Shown here: positions 1 through 7,600 of the stretch, one piece after another
Layout of the letters: every line of letters starts with the position of its first letter
How positions within the stretch are numbered: position 1 is the first letter of the stretch
Assembly: GCA_964547485.1 (NCBI GenBank)
Contig: CAZJNU010000095.1
Location: forward strand, 1 to 8,795
Length of the DNA stretch: 8,795 nucleotides
Origin: JACJWR01 sp964547485
Lineage (GTDB): Bacteria; Actinomycetota; Actinomycetes; S36-B12; UBA10799
Direction: 5' to 3'
Notes under the pieces: model-generated
Seen by the model: only the letters and a program-made list of their open reading frames with translations
Databases searched by the model: none
What the model was told of the DNA's origin: nothing
Made by a program: the position numbers and the translations under genes

Positions 1-81
1 ATCCCACCTCCTCGTCCTCAATCGTGCGTCGACGCTTGGTTGGCCAGTAGGCCAGATGATACCTGGCACTAGGTTGCGGGG

Positions 82-789
82 ATGGACCGCGAGCGACTGA
101 CCGGATCGGATCCGGGCCGGGCAGACACAACTGCGATAGTGCTGGCAGGAGGTATGGCGCGCCGGCTCGGGCAAGACAAGGCGCGGGCGACGCTGGCGGG
201 CGACTCGATGTTGGGACAGGTGGTGAGGCGGCTGCCAGCGGCTATTCCGGTTGTCGTCGTCAGCCCGGACGACAACCTGTTGGCCTTGCTGGCGTCGGGG
301 GATCGGCCGGCATCGCGGGACAGGGAAGTCGCAGCCGGGGACAGAACCGTTGCCCGCACCTGCGAGTTCCCGCCCGGCGGGGGCCCGGTTGCGGGGCTGG
401 CGGCCGGGCTCGAACTGGTTGGTACCCCCACGATTCTGTTGCTCGCCGTAGACATGCCGCTCGGGGTTCACGCCGCGCTGGTGGCGCTGGACGAGTTGAC
501 GGAATCCCGGTCGGCAACCGCCGTGGTTCCGGTCGACGCCGGTGGAAACCGCCAGCCGCTGTGCGCTGCGTACCGGACCGATGAGCTGAGGTCGGCACTG
601 ACGGAGCTCGTCGTCGCTGCCGGCACACTCAGGGGCGCCTCGGTCCGATCCCTGCTGGCGCGGCTCGAAGTGGTCGAACTGCCCAACCTGCCCGGCGCGT
701 TGCTGCTGGACGTTGACACCCAGGTGGATCTCGTCGCCGCGGACCTCGAGTTGCGCTCCGGCGAGTGGGGGTCGACCGAACCCGGCTGA
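82..789 (+). CDS. mobA: Molybdenum cofactor guanylyltransferase MobA
   Basis: A 235-residue cytoplasmic enzyme that transfers GMP from GTP to molybdopterin, giving the guanine dinucleotide form (MGD) needed by enzymes such as NarG. Visible motifs: the nucleotide-binding loop LAGGMARRLGQDKA (residues 21-34, with the usual Lys33), GGGPVAGLAAGL (99-110), AVDMP (122-126, Asp124 as the likely Mg ligand), GGNRQPLCAAYR (154-165) and a late DVDT (210-213). This order is that of the MobA/IspD-like NTP transferase fold. ATG at 82 is the first start after an in-frame stop at 70-72; upstream there is only a weak AGG-rich stretch and no strong ribosome site. The protein is longer than the roughly 190-200 residues typical of MobA, because of an N-terminal extension and an extra segment at about 65-95. 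It lies convergent to the nitrate transporter genes, and its product would serve the NarG encoded nearby. MobA is preferred over MocA (a cytidylyltransferase) from the motif spelling and the NarG context. Confidence 0.9.
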   Translation: MDRERLTGSDPGRADTTAIVLAGGMARRLGQDKARATLAGDSMLGQVVRRLPAAIPVVVVSPDDNLLALLASGDRPASRDREVAAGDRTVARTCEFPPGGGPVAGLAAGLELVGTPTILLLAVDMPLGVHAALVALDELTESRSATAVVPVDAGGNRQPLCAAYRTDELRSALTELVVAAGTLRGASVRSLLARLEVVELPNLPGALLLDVDTQVDLVAADLELRSGEWGSTEPG

Positions 790-811
790 GTCCACAAGGG
801 TCTCAGCCGGG
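781..811. terminator. Possible bidirectional terminator hairpin between mobA and narK2
   Basis: CCCGGCTGAG (781-790) and CTCAGCCGGG (802-811) form a perfect 10-bp stem around an 11-base loop. The left arm contains the mobA stop codon (787-789). The hairpin lies between two convergent genes, where one stem could end transcription from both sides. There is no run of T after either arm, so it is not a classical Rho-independent terminator; T-less stems of this type are often proposed as terminators in GC-rich actinobacteria. The rest of the 63-bp gap to narK2 holds nothing recognisable. Confidence 0.55.
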
Positions 812-852
812 CTGGCCACTGCAGTGCCGCGCATGACAGTTGATGTCCTCGA

Positions 853-2199
853 CTAGGAGGGCATCTCGGCGCCGGGGCGGGCGTAGTACCAGAACGCGAT
901 CCCGGCCCCGATCAGGGCGAACACCGCGAGGCCGATGAAGAAGCCGGCGGCCGGCACGGCGGCCAACAGGACACCGAAGATAAACGGCCCGAAGGCAGCG
1001 ATTGCGGCGGTCCAACCGATCACGCCACCTGCTTGGCGGGGTTTGAAGATCATCGGCATCTGCTTGAAGGTGCTGGCATTGCCCACTCCAGTGAAGAAGA
1101 ACACCGCGAGCATGCCCCAGAGGAAGCCGGGGAAATCGCTGGCGGAGGTCGGGTTCAACTGAGTTGACGTGAACACCGCTGCCACCGCAATCCCGATCGC
1201 AGATACGAGGGTCAACTTGCCACCGCCGACACGGTCCGCGACCGGACCGGCGATGATCCGCGCCGCCGAGCCGACCAGTGCCCCGAGGAACGCGTACTTG
1301 ACCGGATCGATGCCAGCGGGACCGAACACGTCACTGCCGTAGCTGTTCTTGATCAGCAGGGCGAACTGGGCGGCCAGCCCGGAGAAGGTACCGAAGGTCA
1401 GCACGTAGAGCACTGTCATCAGCCAGGTGTGCTTGTTGGAGAAGATGTCCAACTGGTCGCGCAGGCCTCGAGCCTGAACCGGCACACTGCGCAGCAACGT
1501 CCAGGCCAGGATGACGCCGATCACCACGAACGGGATCCAGATGTAGCCCGCGTTCTGGTACCAGACCTCCTTGCTGACCTGCTTGGTCTTGTCGACGAAC
1601 AGCTGCGAACTGCCGATCAGGGCGACCCCGACGATCCACGGGGTGACGAACTGGACCAGGGAGACACCGAAGTTGCCGATACCTGCCTGCAACCCGAGGG
1701 CCGTCCCCTGTTTGGACTTCGGGAAGAAGTACGACGTACTCGGCATGAACCCGGAGAAGGCGCCGCCGCCGATTCCGGCGAGCGCGGCCAGGAAGAGCAG
1801 CATCCCGTAGGGAGTGGACGGATTCTGGACCGCCAGTCCCCAGCCGACCAAGGGCAGGATTAGCAGACCAGTCGTGATTGTGACCAGCTTGCGCGTGCCC
1901 ATCACCGGCGGCAGGAAGGTCCAGATGAGGCGGAGCAGACCGCCGGCGAGACCCGGGATAGCCACCAACCAGTAGAGCTGGCTCTTGGACAGGTTGAAGC
2001 CGATGTTGTTCAGCTTCGACGCCAAGGCCGACACCAGGAACCAGGCGACGAACGCCAGCATCAGGTTGAAGGTGGTGATCCAAAGCGTCTTCCATGCCCG
2101 CCCGGAGTCCCAGTTGTCCGGGTCCTCGGGGGTCCAGCTGGTCAGCCAATCCTTGCCCGTTCTGGTGCTGGCCGGCGTTGCCGCCGTGGGCGTACTCAT
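853..2199 (-). CDS. narK2: Nitrate/nitrite antiporter, NarK2 (E. coli NarK-like) type, MFS
   Basis: A 448-residue inner-membrane transporter of the major facilitator superfamily, nitrate/nitrite porter family, with about 12 hydrophobic segments. The N-terminal WTPEDPDNW (residues 22-30) matches the E. coli NarK N-terminus (WRPEDPAFW). Both nitrate signatures are present: GLQAGIGNFGVSLVQF (169-184) and TGVGNASTFKQMP (370-382). Arg90 (GGLLRLIW, helix 2) and Arg314 (SAARIIAG, helix 8) fall where the substrate-binding Arg89 and Arg305 of E. coli NarK lie. These features place it in the type II group, usually regarded as nitrate/nitrite exchangers. The start at 2199 is preceded by GGAG with an 8-base spacer, and only two bases (CA) separate it from the stop of the upstream transporter gene, so translation is probably coupled. 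It would export nitrite made by NarG in exchange for nitrate. The type assignment rests on motif likeness; the exchange mode is inferred. Confidence 0.92.
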   Translation of the reverse strand: MSTPTAATPASTRTGKDWLTSWTPEDPDNWDSGRAWKTLWITTFNLMLAFVAWFLVSALASKLNNIGFNLSKSQLYWLVAIPGLAGGLLRLIWTFLPPVMGTRKLVTITTGLLILPLVGWGLAVQNPSTPYGMLLFLAALAGIGGGAFSGFMPSTSYFFPKSKQGTALGLQAGIGNFGVSLVQFVTPWIVGVALIGSSQLFVDKTKQVSKEVWYQNAGYIWIPFVVIGVILAWTLLRSVPVQARGLRDQLDIFSNKHTWLMTVLYVLTFGTFSGLAAQFALLIKNSYGSDVFGPAGIDPVKYAFLGALVGSAARIIAGPVADRVGGGKLTLVSAIGIAVAAVFTSTQLNPTSASDFPGFLWGMLAVFFFTGVGNASTFKQMPMIFKPRQAGGVIGWTAAIAAFGPFIFGVLLAAVPAAGFFIGLAVFALIGAGIAFWYYARPGAEMPS

Positions 2200-2201
2200 T
2201 G

Positions 2202-3653
2202 TCAGGACTCCGTCCCTCTAGAGGTTGCTCCCGCGCCGACGGGCTCGCCGACGAGGGCTTTCTGGATGGTGTCGGGATCGTCGTCGATACCGAGGTCGCT
2301 GGGGTGGTCGTGCTCGAATTTGTTCCTCAGCTCGGGGCTGGCCTGGTGCAGCATCCGGACGATGGTCACGTGCATCCAGAGCAGTGCCGCGAGGGTGGTG
2401 ACGAACAGGATGAAGAAGGTGGTCTGCGGCAGTCCGGTGAACTTCGTGCCGTAGGCGAACAGCGGCGGGAAGAAGAAGCCGCCGAGCGCACCGAGGCAGC
2501 CGACCAGGCCGCCGACGGCGCCGACATCATGCGGGAAGTACTCGGGGATGTGCTTGTAGACGGCGGCCTTGCCGACGCCCATCGAGACGCCGATCAGGAA
2601 GACCAGGACCGTGAAGAGGACCACTCCGACGCTCCAGGGAAGGACCTCGCTGGAGGTTCCGTCGGGGGCGTTCACCACGATGTGGCCGTAGGGCATCATC
2701 AGGATTCCGCAGGCGATCAGCATCACCCAGAACGTCAGGTACATGACTCGACGGGCACCGAACTTGTCGGACATCCAGCCGCCGACGGGCCGCAGCAGGG
2801 AAGCGGGGAAGATGAACAGTGCCGTCAGCATGGAGGCGTTGAACAGGGACAGGTCGTAGACGTCCATGTAGTACTTCGGCAACCAGGCCGCCAATGCAAC
2901 ATAGGCGCCGAAGGTGATCACGTAGTAGAGGCTGAACCGCCATACCCGCAGTTGCTTCAGGGGCGTCAGCATCGAGCCCAGCGACCGACCCTGGTTGGGT
3001 TTGTGGTCGTGTTTTGGTGAGACGAACCAGGTGACCGCCGCCATCGCCACGAGTAGCACCGCGTAGAGCCACGGCACGAACCGCCAGCCGCCCGGAATCC
3101 AGCCGCCGAGATAGCCGGCGGTCGGGACCAGCACGATCAGGGTGGGTGCGATGAGTTTGGTGACCGACGCGCCGACGTTGCCTGCCCCGAAGATGCCCAG
3201 CGCGAGCCCCTGCCGATTCTGGGGCCACCAGGCACTCACCCAGGCGATGCCGACGGAGAACGAGTTGCCGGCGAAGCCGACCAAGAAAGCGTAGAAGAGC
3301 AGCGACGTGTAGGAGGTGGCATGGGCGACCAGTAGCGCGGGGATGGCGGTGAAGGCCAGCATCGCGGTGAAGACCCGGCGACCACCGATCCGGTCGGTGA
3401 TGATGCCCGCGGGAAGTCGCCAGATCGCGCCATTGAGGATTGCCACCGCGAGGATCCAGGAGAGCTGGACGTCGGTGAGGCCGAACTCCTTGCGGATCGG
3501 CAGGCCGAGCACGCCGAACATCAACCAGACCGCGAACATCAGGGTGAAGGCGATGGTGGAGATCACCAGGACGCGTCCGCGTCCCGGTTCGGTACTCGTA
3601 TTCGGGCCCTCTGGCGGGGCGGGTTCTGTCGCCACCTGCACAGTGCTGGACAT
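2202..3653 (-). CDS. narK1: Nitrate transporter, NarK1 type, MFS
   Basis: A 483-residue inner-membrane MFS protein of the nitrate/nitrite porter family with about 12 hydrophobic segments. Signature regions: GIFGAGNVGASVTK (residues 153-166) and GVSMGVGKAAVYKHIPEYFP (355-374). Arg79 (AIWRLPAG) and Arg288 (SLLRPVGG) sit in helices 2 and 8, as in NarK. MFS loop motifs TDRIGGRR (86-93) and SDKFGARR (295-302) follow helices 2 and 8. The spelling fits the type I group, which in Paracoccus is linked to proton-driven nitrate uptake. A hydrophilic, acidic C-terminal tail of about 48 residues (from 436) follows the last helix. The frame stays open upstream to 3989, but the start is set at 3653: the ATG is preceded by AAGGGAG with a 6-base spacer, the protein then begins with a normal short cytoplasmic N-terminus, and longer versions would overlap the divergent regulator. 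First gene of a two-gene unit with narK2. Substrate direction is inferred, not shown. Confidence 0.9.
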   Translation of the reverse strand: MSSTVQVATEPAPPEGPNTSTEPGRGRVLVISTIAFTLMFAVWLMFGVLGLPIRKEFGLTDVQLSWILAVAILNGAIWRLPAGIITDRIGGRRVFTAMLAFTAIPALLVAHATSYTSLLFYAFLVGFAGNSFSVGIAWVSAWWPQNRQGLALGIFGAGNVGASVTKLIAPTLIVLVPTAGYLGGWIPGGWRFVPWLYAVLLVAMAAVTWFVSPKHDHKPNQGRSLGSMLTPLKQLRVWRFSLYYVITFGAYVALAAWLPKYYMDVYDLSLFNASMLTALFIFPASLLRPVGGWMSDKFGARRVMYLTFWVMLIACGILMMPYGHIVVNAPDGTSSEVLPWSVGVVLFTVLVFLIGVSMGVGKAAVYKHIPEYFPHDVGAVGGLVGCLGALGGFFFPPLFAYGTKFTGLPQTTFFILFVTTLAALLWMHVTIVRMLHQASPELRNKFEHDHPSDLGIDDDPDTIQKALVGEPVGAGATSRGTES

Positions 3654-3659
3654 GGGCTG

Positions 3660-3666
3660 CTCCCTT
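3660..3666 (-). promoter_or_regulatory. Ribosome binding site of narK1
   Basis: On the minus strand this reads AAGGGAG, ending 6 bases before the ATG at 3653. It decides the start, because the open frame continues more than 100 codons further upstream. Confidence 0.75.
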
Positions 3667-3687
3667 CGCTGGCAGTTCGACGGTACA

Positions 3688-3728
3688 CCAATAAACACTA
3701 GGAAATGAATTACCCCCGTGATTATTGG
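3688..3728. promoter_or_regulatory. Inverted repeat, candidate operator in the divergent narK1/regulator region
   Basis: CCAATAAACAC (3688-3698) and GTGATTATTGG (3718-3728) are reverse complements at 10 of 11 positions, separated by 19 bases, so the half-site centres are 30 bp apart, about three helical turns. Read toward its own gene, each arm is GTG(A/T)TTATTGG. The right arm overlaps the candidate -35 of the regulator gene; the left arm overlaps the candidate -10 of narK1. A smaller dyad, AATTAC-CCCC-GTGATT (3708-3723, 5 of 6 positions symmetric), lies inside. A dimeric winged-helix protein, most simply the neighbouring regulator, could bind here and control both directions. The symmetry is seen; the binding protein is inferred. 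Confidence 0.5.
3691..3700 (-). promoter_or_regulatory. Candidate -10 region of the narK1-narK2 unit
   Basis: On the minus strand the segment reads TAGTGTTTAT. TAGTGT (3700 to 3695) fits the actinobacterial TANNNT pattern and would place the transcript start near 3688, about 35 bases before the narK1 ATG, leaving room for the visible ribosome site. No good -35 hexamer is found at the right distance, which is common for regulated actinobacterial promoters. Overlap with the left arm of the inverted repeat would suit repression. Confidence 0.3.
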
Positions 3729-3753
3729 CTGTCTCGTGCTTATGTGGTAGAAC
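3725..3753 (+). promoter_or_regulatory. Candidate promoter of the regulator gene, leaderless transcript predicted
   Basis: TTGGCT (3725-3730) and TAGAAC (3748-3753) are each 4 of 6 matches to -35 and -10 consensus and are separated by exactly 17 bases. The regulator ATG begins 6 bases after the -10, so transcription would start at or next to the A of the start codon. No Shine-Dalgarno sequence is present before this ATG, which agrees with a leaderless mRNA. Confidence 0.4.
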
Positions 3754-3759
3754 TGAGTC

Positions 3760-4448
3760 ATGTCATCGACTTCTGCGTCCGCCACCGGTCGGGCACTGGC
3801 CCGGCTCGGAATGCTGACCGGTCGGCGAGCCCCAGTTGCCAAGACATCGCCGCACGAGTCCCGGGACAAAGTGCTGGCGCTGGTGGAGGCTGCCCCCGCG
3901 CCGCTGCTGATCGACGACATCTGCTCGGACACCGGTCTGCACCCGAACACTGTCCGCGGGCACCTAGACACTCTCGTCGCCGTCGGCAAGGTGCAGCGCA
4001 GCCGCGGCCCGAGCGTCGGTCGGGGTCGCCCGCCGTGGCTCTACTCCGCGGTCTCGGCCAGCGCTGTCGCCGAACTCAACGCCGCCCTGCGAGACCGGTT
4101 GCAGCAGGCCGACGCGGATGCGCTGGCACAAGAGGCGGCCGCCACCTGGGCCGGTGCCGCACATCTCCAGACGGCCGTCGAGAGTCCTGACGAAGCTGTG
4201 CAGGCGGCGGCCGAAGCGTTGGACGAGTTGGGTTTCGCGGCCGAAGCTTCCGTCGTCGGTGACGCGATCGTGTTGCAAGCGTGTCCATACGCTTCGTTGA
4301 TCGCAGACAACCCGGTGATCTGCGATATCCACGGGCAGTTGCTCGCCGAAATCCTTGTTCGCACCGAGCAGGGGGTGACCGTCGCCTCACTGGACGTGTG
4401 GGCCCGTCCCGGCGTCTGCGTCGCCCACCTGAACCGACCCGACCTCGC
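3760..4448 (+). CDS. Winged-helix transcriptional regulator with C-terminal cysteine motif, SufR-like, 3' end lost in assembly gap
   Basis: About 230 residues are readable before the run of N. A disordered N-terminus is followed by a helix-turn-helix (about residues 33-83) in an ArsR/DeoR-like fold, with the wing marked by GRGRPPWLYS (87-96). A helical linker rich in Ala, Asp and Glu spans about 100-155. The C-terminal part has Cys175 (QACPY), Cys188 (VICDIH) and Cys220 (GVCVAH). The C-x12-C spacing and the CPY and CxxH contexts recall SufR-type proteins that bind an Fe-S cluster; the next cysteine of that family is absent and the last is 31 residues on. Cys55 in the recognition region is probably not a ligand. 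It lies between the divergent narK genes and narG, so it likely senses oxygen, NO or Fe-S status and controls nitrate respiration. C. glutamicum ArnR, an Fe-S repressor of narKGHJI, is a functional precedent; homology cannot be judged here. ATG at 3760 fits the start of the conserved fold and a leaderless promoter. Confidence 0.75.
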
Positions 4449-4548
4449 NNNNNNNNNNNNNNNNNNNNNNNNNNNNNNNNNNNNNNNNNNNNNNNNNNNN
4501 NNNNNNNNNNNNNNNNNNNNNNNNNNNNNNNNNNNNNNNNNNNNNNNN
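4449..4548. other. Assembly gap of 100 N
   Basis: Exactly 100 undetermined bases, the usual placeholder for a scaffold gap of unknown size. The real length, and therefore the reading-frame relation between the regulator on its left and the tail on its right, is unknown. The right flank is a low-complexity GCC/AAG-rich repeat, a likely cause of the failed assembly. Confidence 0.95.
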
Positions 4549-4549
4549 G

Positions 4550-4621
4550 GCCGCCGCCCCGAAGAAGCCAGCCGCCTCCAAGAAGGCCGCCGCTCCGACC
4601 AAGAGGAAGAAGACAACATGA
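4550..4621 (+). CDS. 3' end of a gene with a Lys/Ala/Pro-rich tail, probably the C-terminus of the regulator
   Basis: The frame starting at 4550 encodes 23 residues made only of A, P, K, S, T and R (AAAPKKPAASKK then AAAPTKRKKTT), followed by TGA at 4619-4621. That stop overlaps the narG ATG in an ATGA arrangement, typical of coupled genes in an operon. Eight of 23 residues are Lys or Arg. The tail resembles the basic C-terminal tails of actinobacterial HU and histone-H1-like proteins, which touch DNA without fixed structure. The simplest reading is that it is the end of the regulator that enters the gap, since that protein already shows its full conserved core. A separate short gene inside the gap cannot be excluded. 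The frame differs from that of the regulator if the gap is taken as 100 bases, but the gap length is arbitrary. Confidence 0.5.
   Translation, partial: AAAPKKPAASKKAAAPTKRKKTT
4603..4607 (+). promoter_or_regulatory. Ribosome binding site of narG inside the basic tail
   Basis: GAGGA lies 10 bases before the ATG at 4618 and is formed by the Lys/Arg codons of the upstream reading frame. Together with the ATGA overlap it supports this start and coupled translation. Confidence 0.6.
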
Positions 4622-7600
4622 CCTCGACGCAGGACGCCCAGGCCGCCGCCGCGGCACCGCCGTCGGACGCGACAGCGACCGACGAACTCCTGATCAAGAC
4701 CGGTCGGTTCTTCAGCAAGGGGAAGGTGTCGCCGGATCTGCGCACCGTTACCCGTGAAGGCGGCCGGGCGGGTGACGTGTTCTACCGGGACAGGTGGAGC
4801 CACGACAAGGTGGTGCGGAGCACCCATGGCGTCAACTGCACCGGGTCCTGTTCCTGGAAGGTGTACGTCAAGGACGGAGTCATCACCTGGGAGACGCAGC
4901 AGACCGATTATCCCAGCGTCGGCCCGGACAGCCCGGAGTATGAGCCCCGCGGCTGCCCCCGCGGTGCGGCCTTCTCCTGGTACACCTACTCACCCACACG
5001 GGTGCGCTATCCATACGTGCGCGGAGTACTGCTGGAGGCCTATCGGGCAGCGAAGGCACGGGTCGGGGACCCGGTCTTGGCCTGGGAGCAGGTGGTCGGA
5101 GACCCCGAGACCCGGCGTGCCTATCAGCAGGCCCGCGGCAAGGGTGGACTTGTCCGCGCCTCCTGGTCGGAGGTGACCGAGTTGATCTCGGCCGCGCACG
5201 TCCACACCATCAAGACCCATGGGCCGGACCGGGTGTTCGGCTTCTCGCCGATCCCGGCGATGTCGATGGCGTCACACGCGGCTGGTGGACGGTTCATCTC
5301 GATGCTCGGTGGCGCGATGCTGAGCTTCTACGACTGGTATTGCGATCTCCCGGTCGCCTCCCCACAGGTGTTCGGCGACCAGACCGACGTGCCGGAGTCG
5401 GCCGACTGGTGGAACGCCTCCTACCTGATCATGTGGGGCGCCAACGTGCCCGTCACGCGGACACCGGACGCTCACTTCATGGCGGAGGCCCGCTACCGGG
5501 GCCAGAAGGTCGTCACCATCTCGCCCGACTATGCAGACAACACCAAATTCGCAGACGAGTGGCTCTCCCCGCATCCCGGCACCGACGGGGCGTTGGGGAT
5601 GGCGATGGGACACGTCGTACTCACCGAGTTCTTCCGCGATCGGCAGGTGCCGCGGTTCGTCGACTACGTGAAGAAGTTCTCCGACCTGCCGTTCCTGGTG
5701 ACGTTGCGGGAGAAGGACGGCGCGTTCGTCCCGGACAAGTTCCTGACCGCCGCCGACCTCGGCGACACCAGCGAGAACGCCAACTTCAAGACCGTGTTGG
5801 TCGACTCCGCGACCGGCCGCCCGCATGTGCCGAACGGCTCGATGGGCTACCGGTACGGCGAGGAGGGCGCCGGGAAGTGGAACCTGGACCTAGAGGGTGT
5901 GGATCCGGCGCTGAGTCTGTACGGCTCGACCGGCACCGATACCAGCGAGATTCTGCTGCCCCGGTTCGACATCGACCAAGCCCAGGGCGAGGGCGGCGGT
6001 GTGCACCGTCGTGGCGTGCCCTCGGCGAAGGTAGCCACCACCGCCGGAGAGCGACTGGTCACCACCGTGTTCGACCTGATGATGGCCCAGTACGGCGTGG
6101 GCCGGGACGGTCTGCCGGGGGAGTGGCCGACCGGCTACGACGACCCAGCCCCCTACACCCCTGCCTGGCAGGAGGAGATCACCGGAGTGCCGGCGGCGAT
6201 GGCCATCCGGGTGGGCCGGGAGTTCGCCGCCAACGCCGAAGAGTCCGGCGGACGTTCGATGATTATTCTCGGCGCCGGCACCAATCACTGGTTCCATTCC
6301 GACACGATCTACCGGACCTTCCTGGCCCTGATCACGCTCACCGGCTGCCAAGGAATCAACGGCGGCGGCTGGGCGCACTACGTGGGGCAGGAGAAGTGCC
6401 GGCCGGTGACCGGGTGGGCGCAACTCGCCTTCGGCCTGGACTGGATGCGACCGCCGCGACAGATGATCGGCACGGGGTTCTGGTACGTCAACACCGGCCA
6501 GTGGCGCTACGACCGGATGGGCGCTGACGAACTCGCGTCGCCGCTCGGCGAGGGCCGGTTCACCGGCCGCAGCATGATCGACACGCTGGCCCAGTCCGCT
6601 CGCTCGGGCTGGATGCCCAGTTTCCCCACGCTCAATCGGAACCCCCTCGATATCGTCGCCGACGCCGACGCTCAAGGTCTACCGCCGCAGGACTATGTGG
6701 TGGACAAATTGAAGTCGGGCGAGCTGAAGTTCGCAGTCGAGGATCCCGATGCGCCGGAGAACTGGCCGCGGGTGCTGACCGTCTGGCGGGCCAATCTGCT
6801 GGGGTCGTCCAGCAAGGGCAACGAGTACTTCTTGCGCCATCTGCTGGGCACCTCGAATGCCGTCAGGGCGGAGGAAACCCCGGAGAATGAACGACCGCAG
6901 GACATCACTTGGCGGGAGGACACCCCCGAGGGCAAACTCGACCTGCTCGTCAGTATCGACTTCCGGATGACCAGTACCGGTCTGTTCGGCGATGTGTTGC
7001 TGCCAGCCGCCACCTGGTACGAGAAGCACGACCTGTCCAGTACCGATATGCACCCGTTCGTGCACGCCTTCACTCCGGCGATCGACCCGCCGTGGGAGAC
7101 GCGCAGTGACTACGACATCTTCCAGGCTCTCGGCCGTGGGGTCTCCGAGTTGGCGAAGGGTCATCTGGATACCCGCCGCGATCTTGTCGCGGTGCCGCTG
7201 ATCCACGACACTCCCGACCAACTCGCGGTCCCCGGCGGAGTCGTGCAGGACTGGCGCACCGGCGAGGTAGACCTCATCCCCGGCAAGACCGCTCCGAAGT
7301 TCGTTGTGGTCGAACGTGACTACACAGCTTTGGGCGCCAAGATGTCTTCGTTGGGGCCGCTGATGGAGAAGTTGGGAACGGTCACCAAAGGTGTAGCGGT
7401 CAACCCGACACCCGAGGTTGAGTCGCTTGCGCGGATCAACGGGGTCATCCCCGATGGGATCGCCGCCGGCCGGCCCTCGCTGGTCACCGACATCAACGCC
7501 TGCGAGACGATCCTCGCTCTGTCGGGCACGACCAACGGACGGGTCGCGGTCGCGGGCTTCCGCAACGTCGAGGCTCGCACCGGGACTGAGCTGGCCGATC

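Noticed and set aside
41..54. Small hairpin TGGCC-AGTA-GGCCA upstream of mobA, plus TTGGTT and GATGAT as promoter elements
   Set aside because: A five-base stem is within chance for this composition, and the hexamers are only about 13 bases apart, too short for a promoter. The first 81 bases show no other feature.
101..115. Near-perfect palindrome CCGGATC-G-GATCCGG in the first codons of mobA
   Set aside because: It lies in coding sequence, has no loop for a hairpin, and is made of GC-rich codons for Gly, Ser, Asp and Pro. A binding site cannot be argued from one copy.
2094..3020. Plus-strand open frame (308 codons) opposite the narK genes
   Set aside because: Shadow of the transporter genes; its composition is that of a reverse-frame translation (Gly, Asp, Glu, Gln and His rich) with no domain.
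3711..3717. TACCCCC as a NarL-type heptamer in the divergent region
   Set aside because: A single imperfect heptamer, no paired site and no NarXL-like genes in view.
3654..3989. N-terminal extension of narK1 up to 3989
   Set aside because: The extra 112 codons overlap the regulator gene on the other strand, contain no transporter features, and a strong ribosome site precedes the ATG at 3653.
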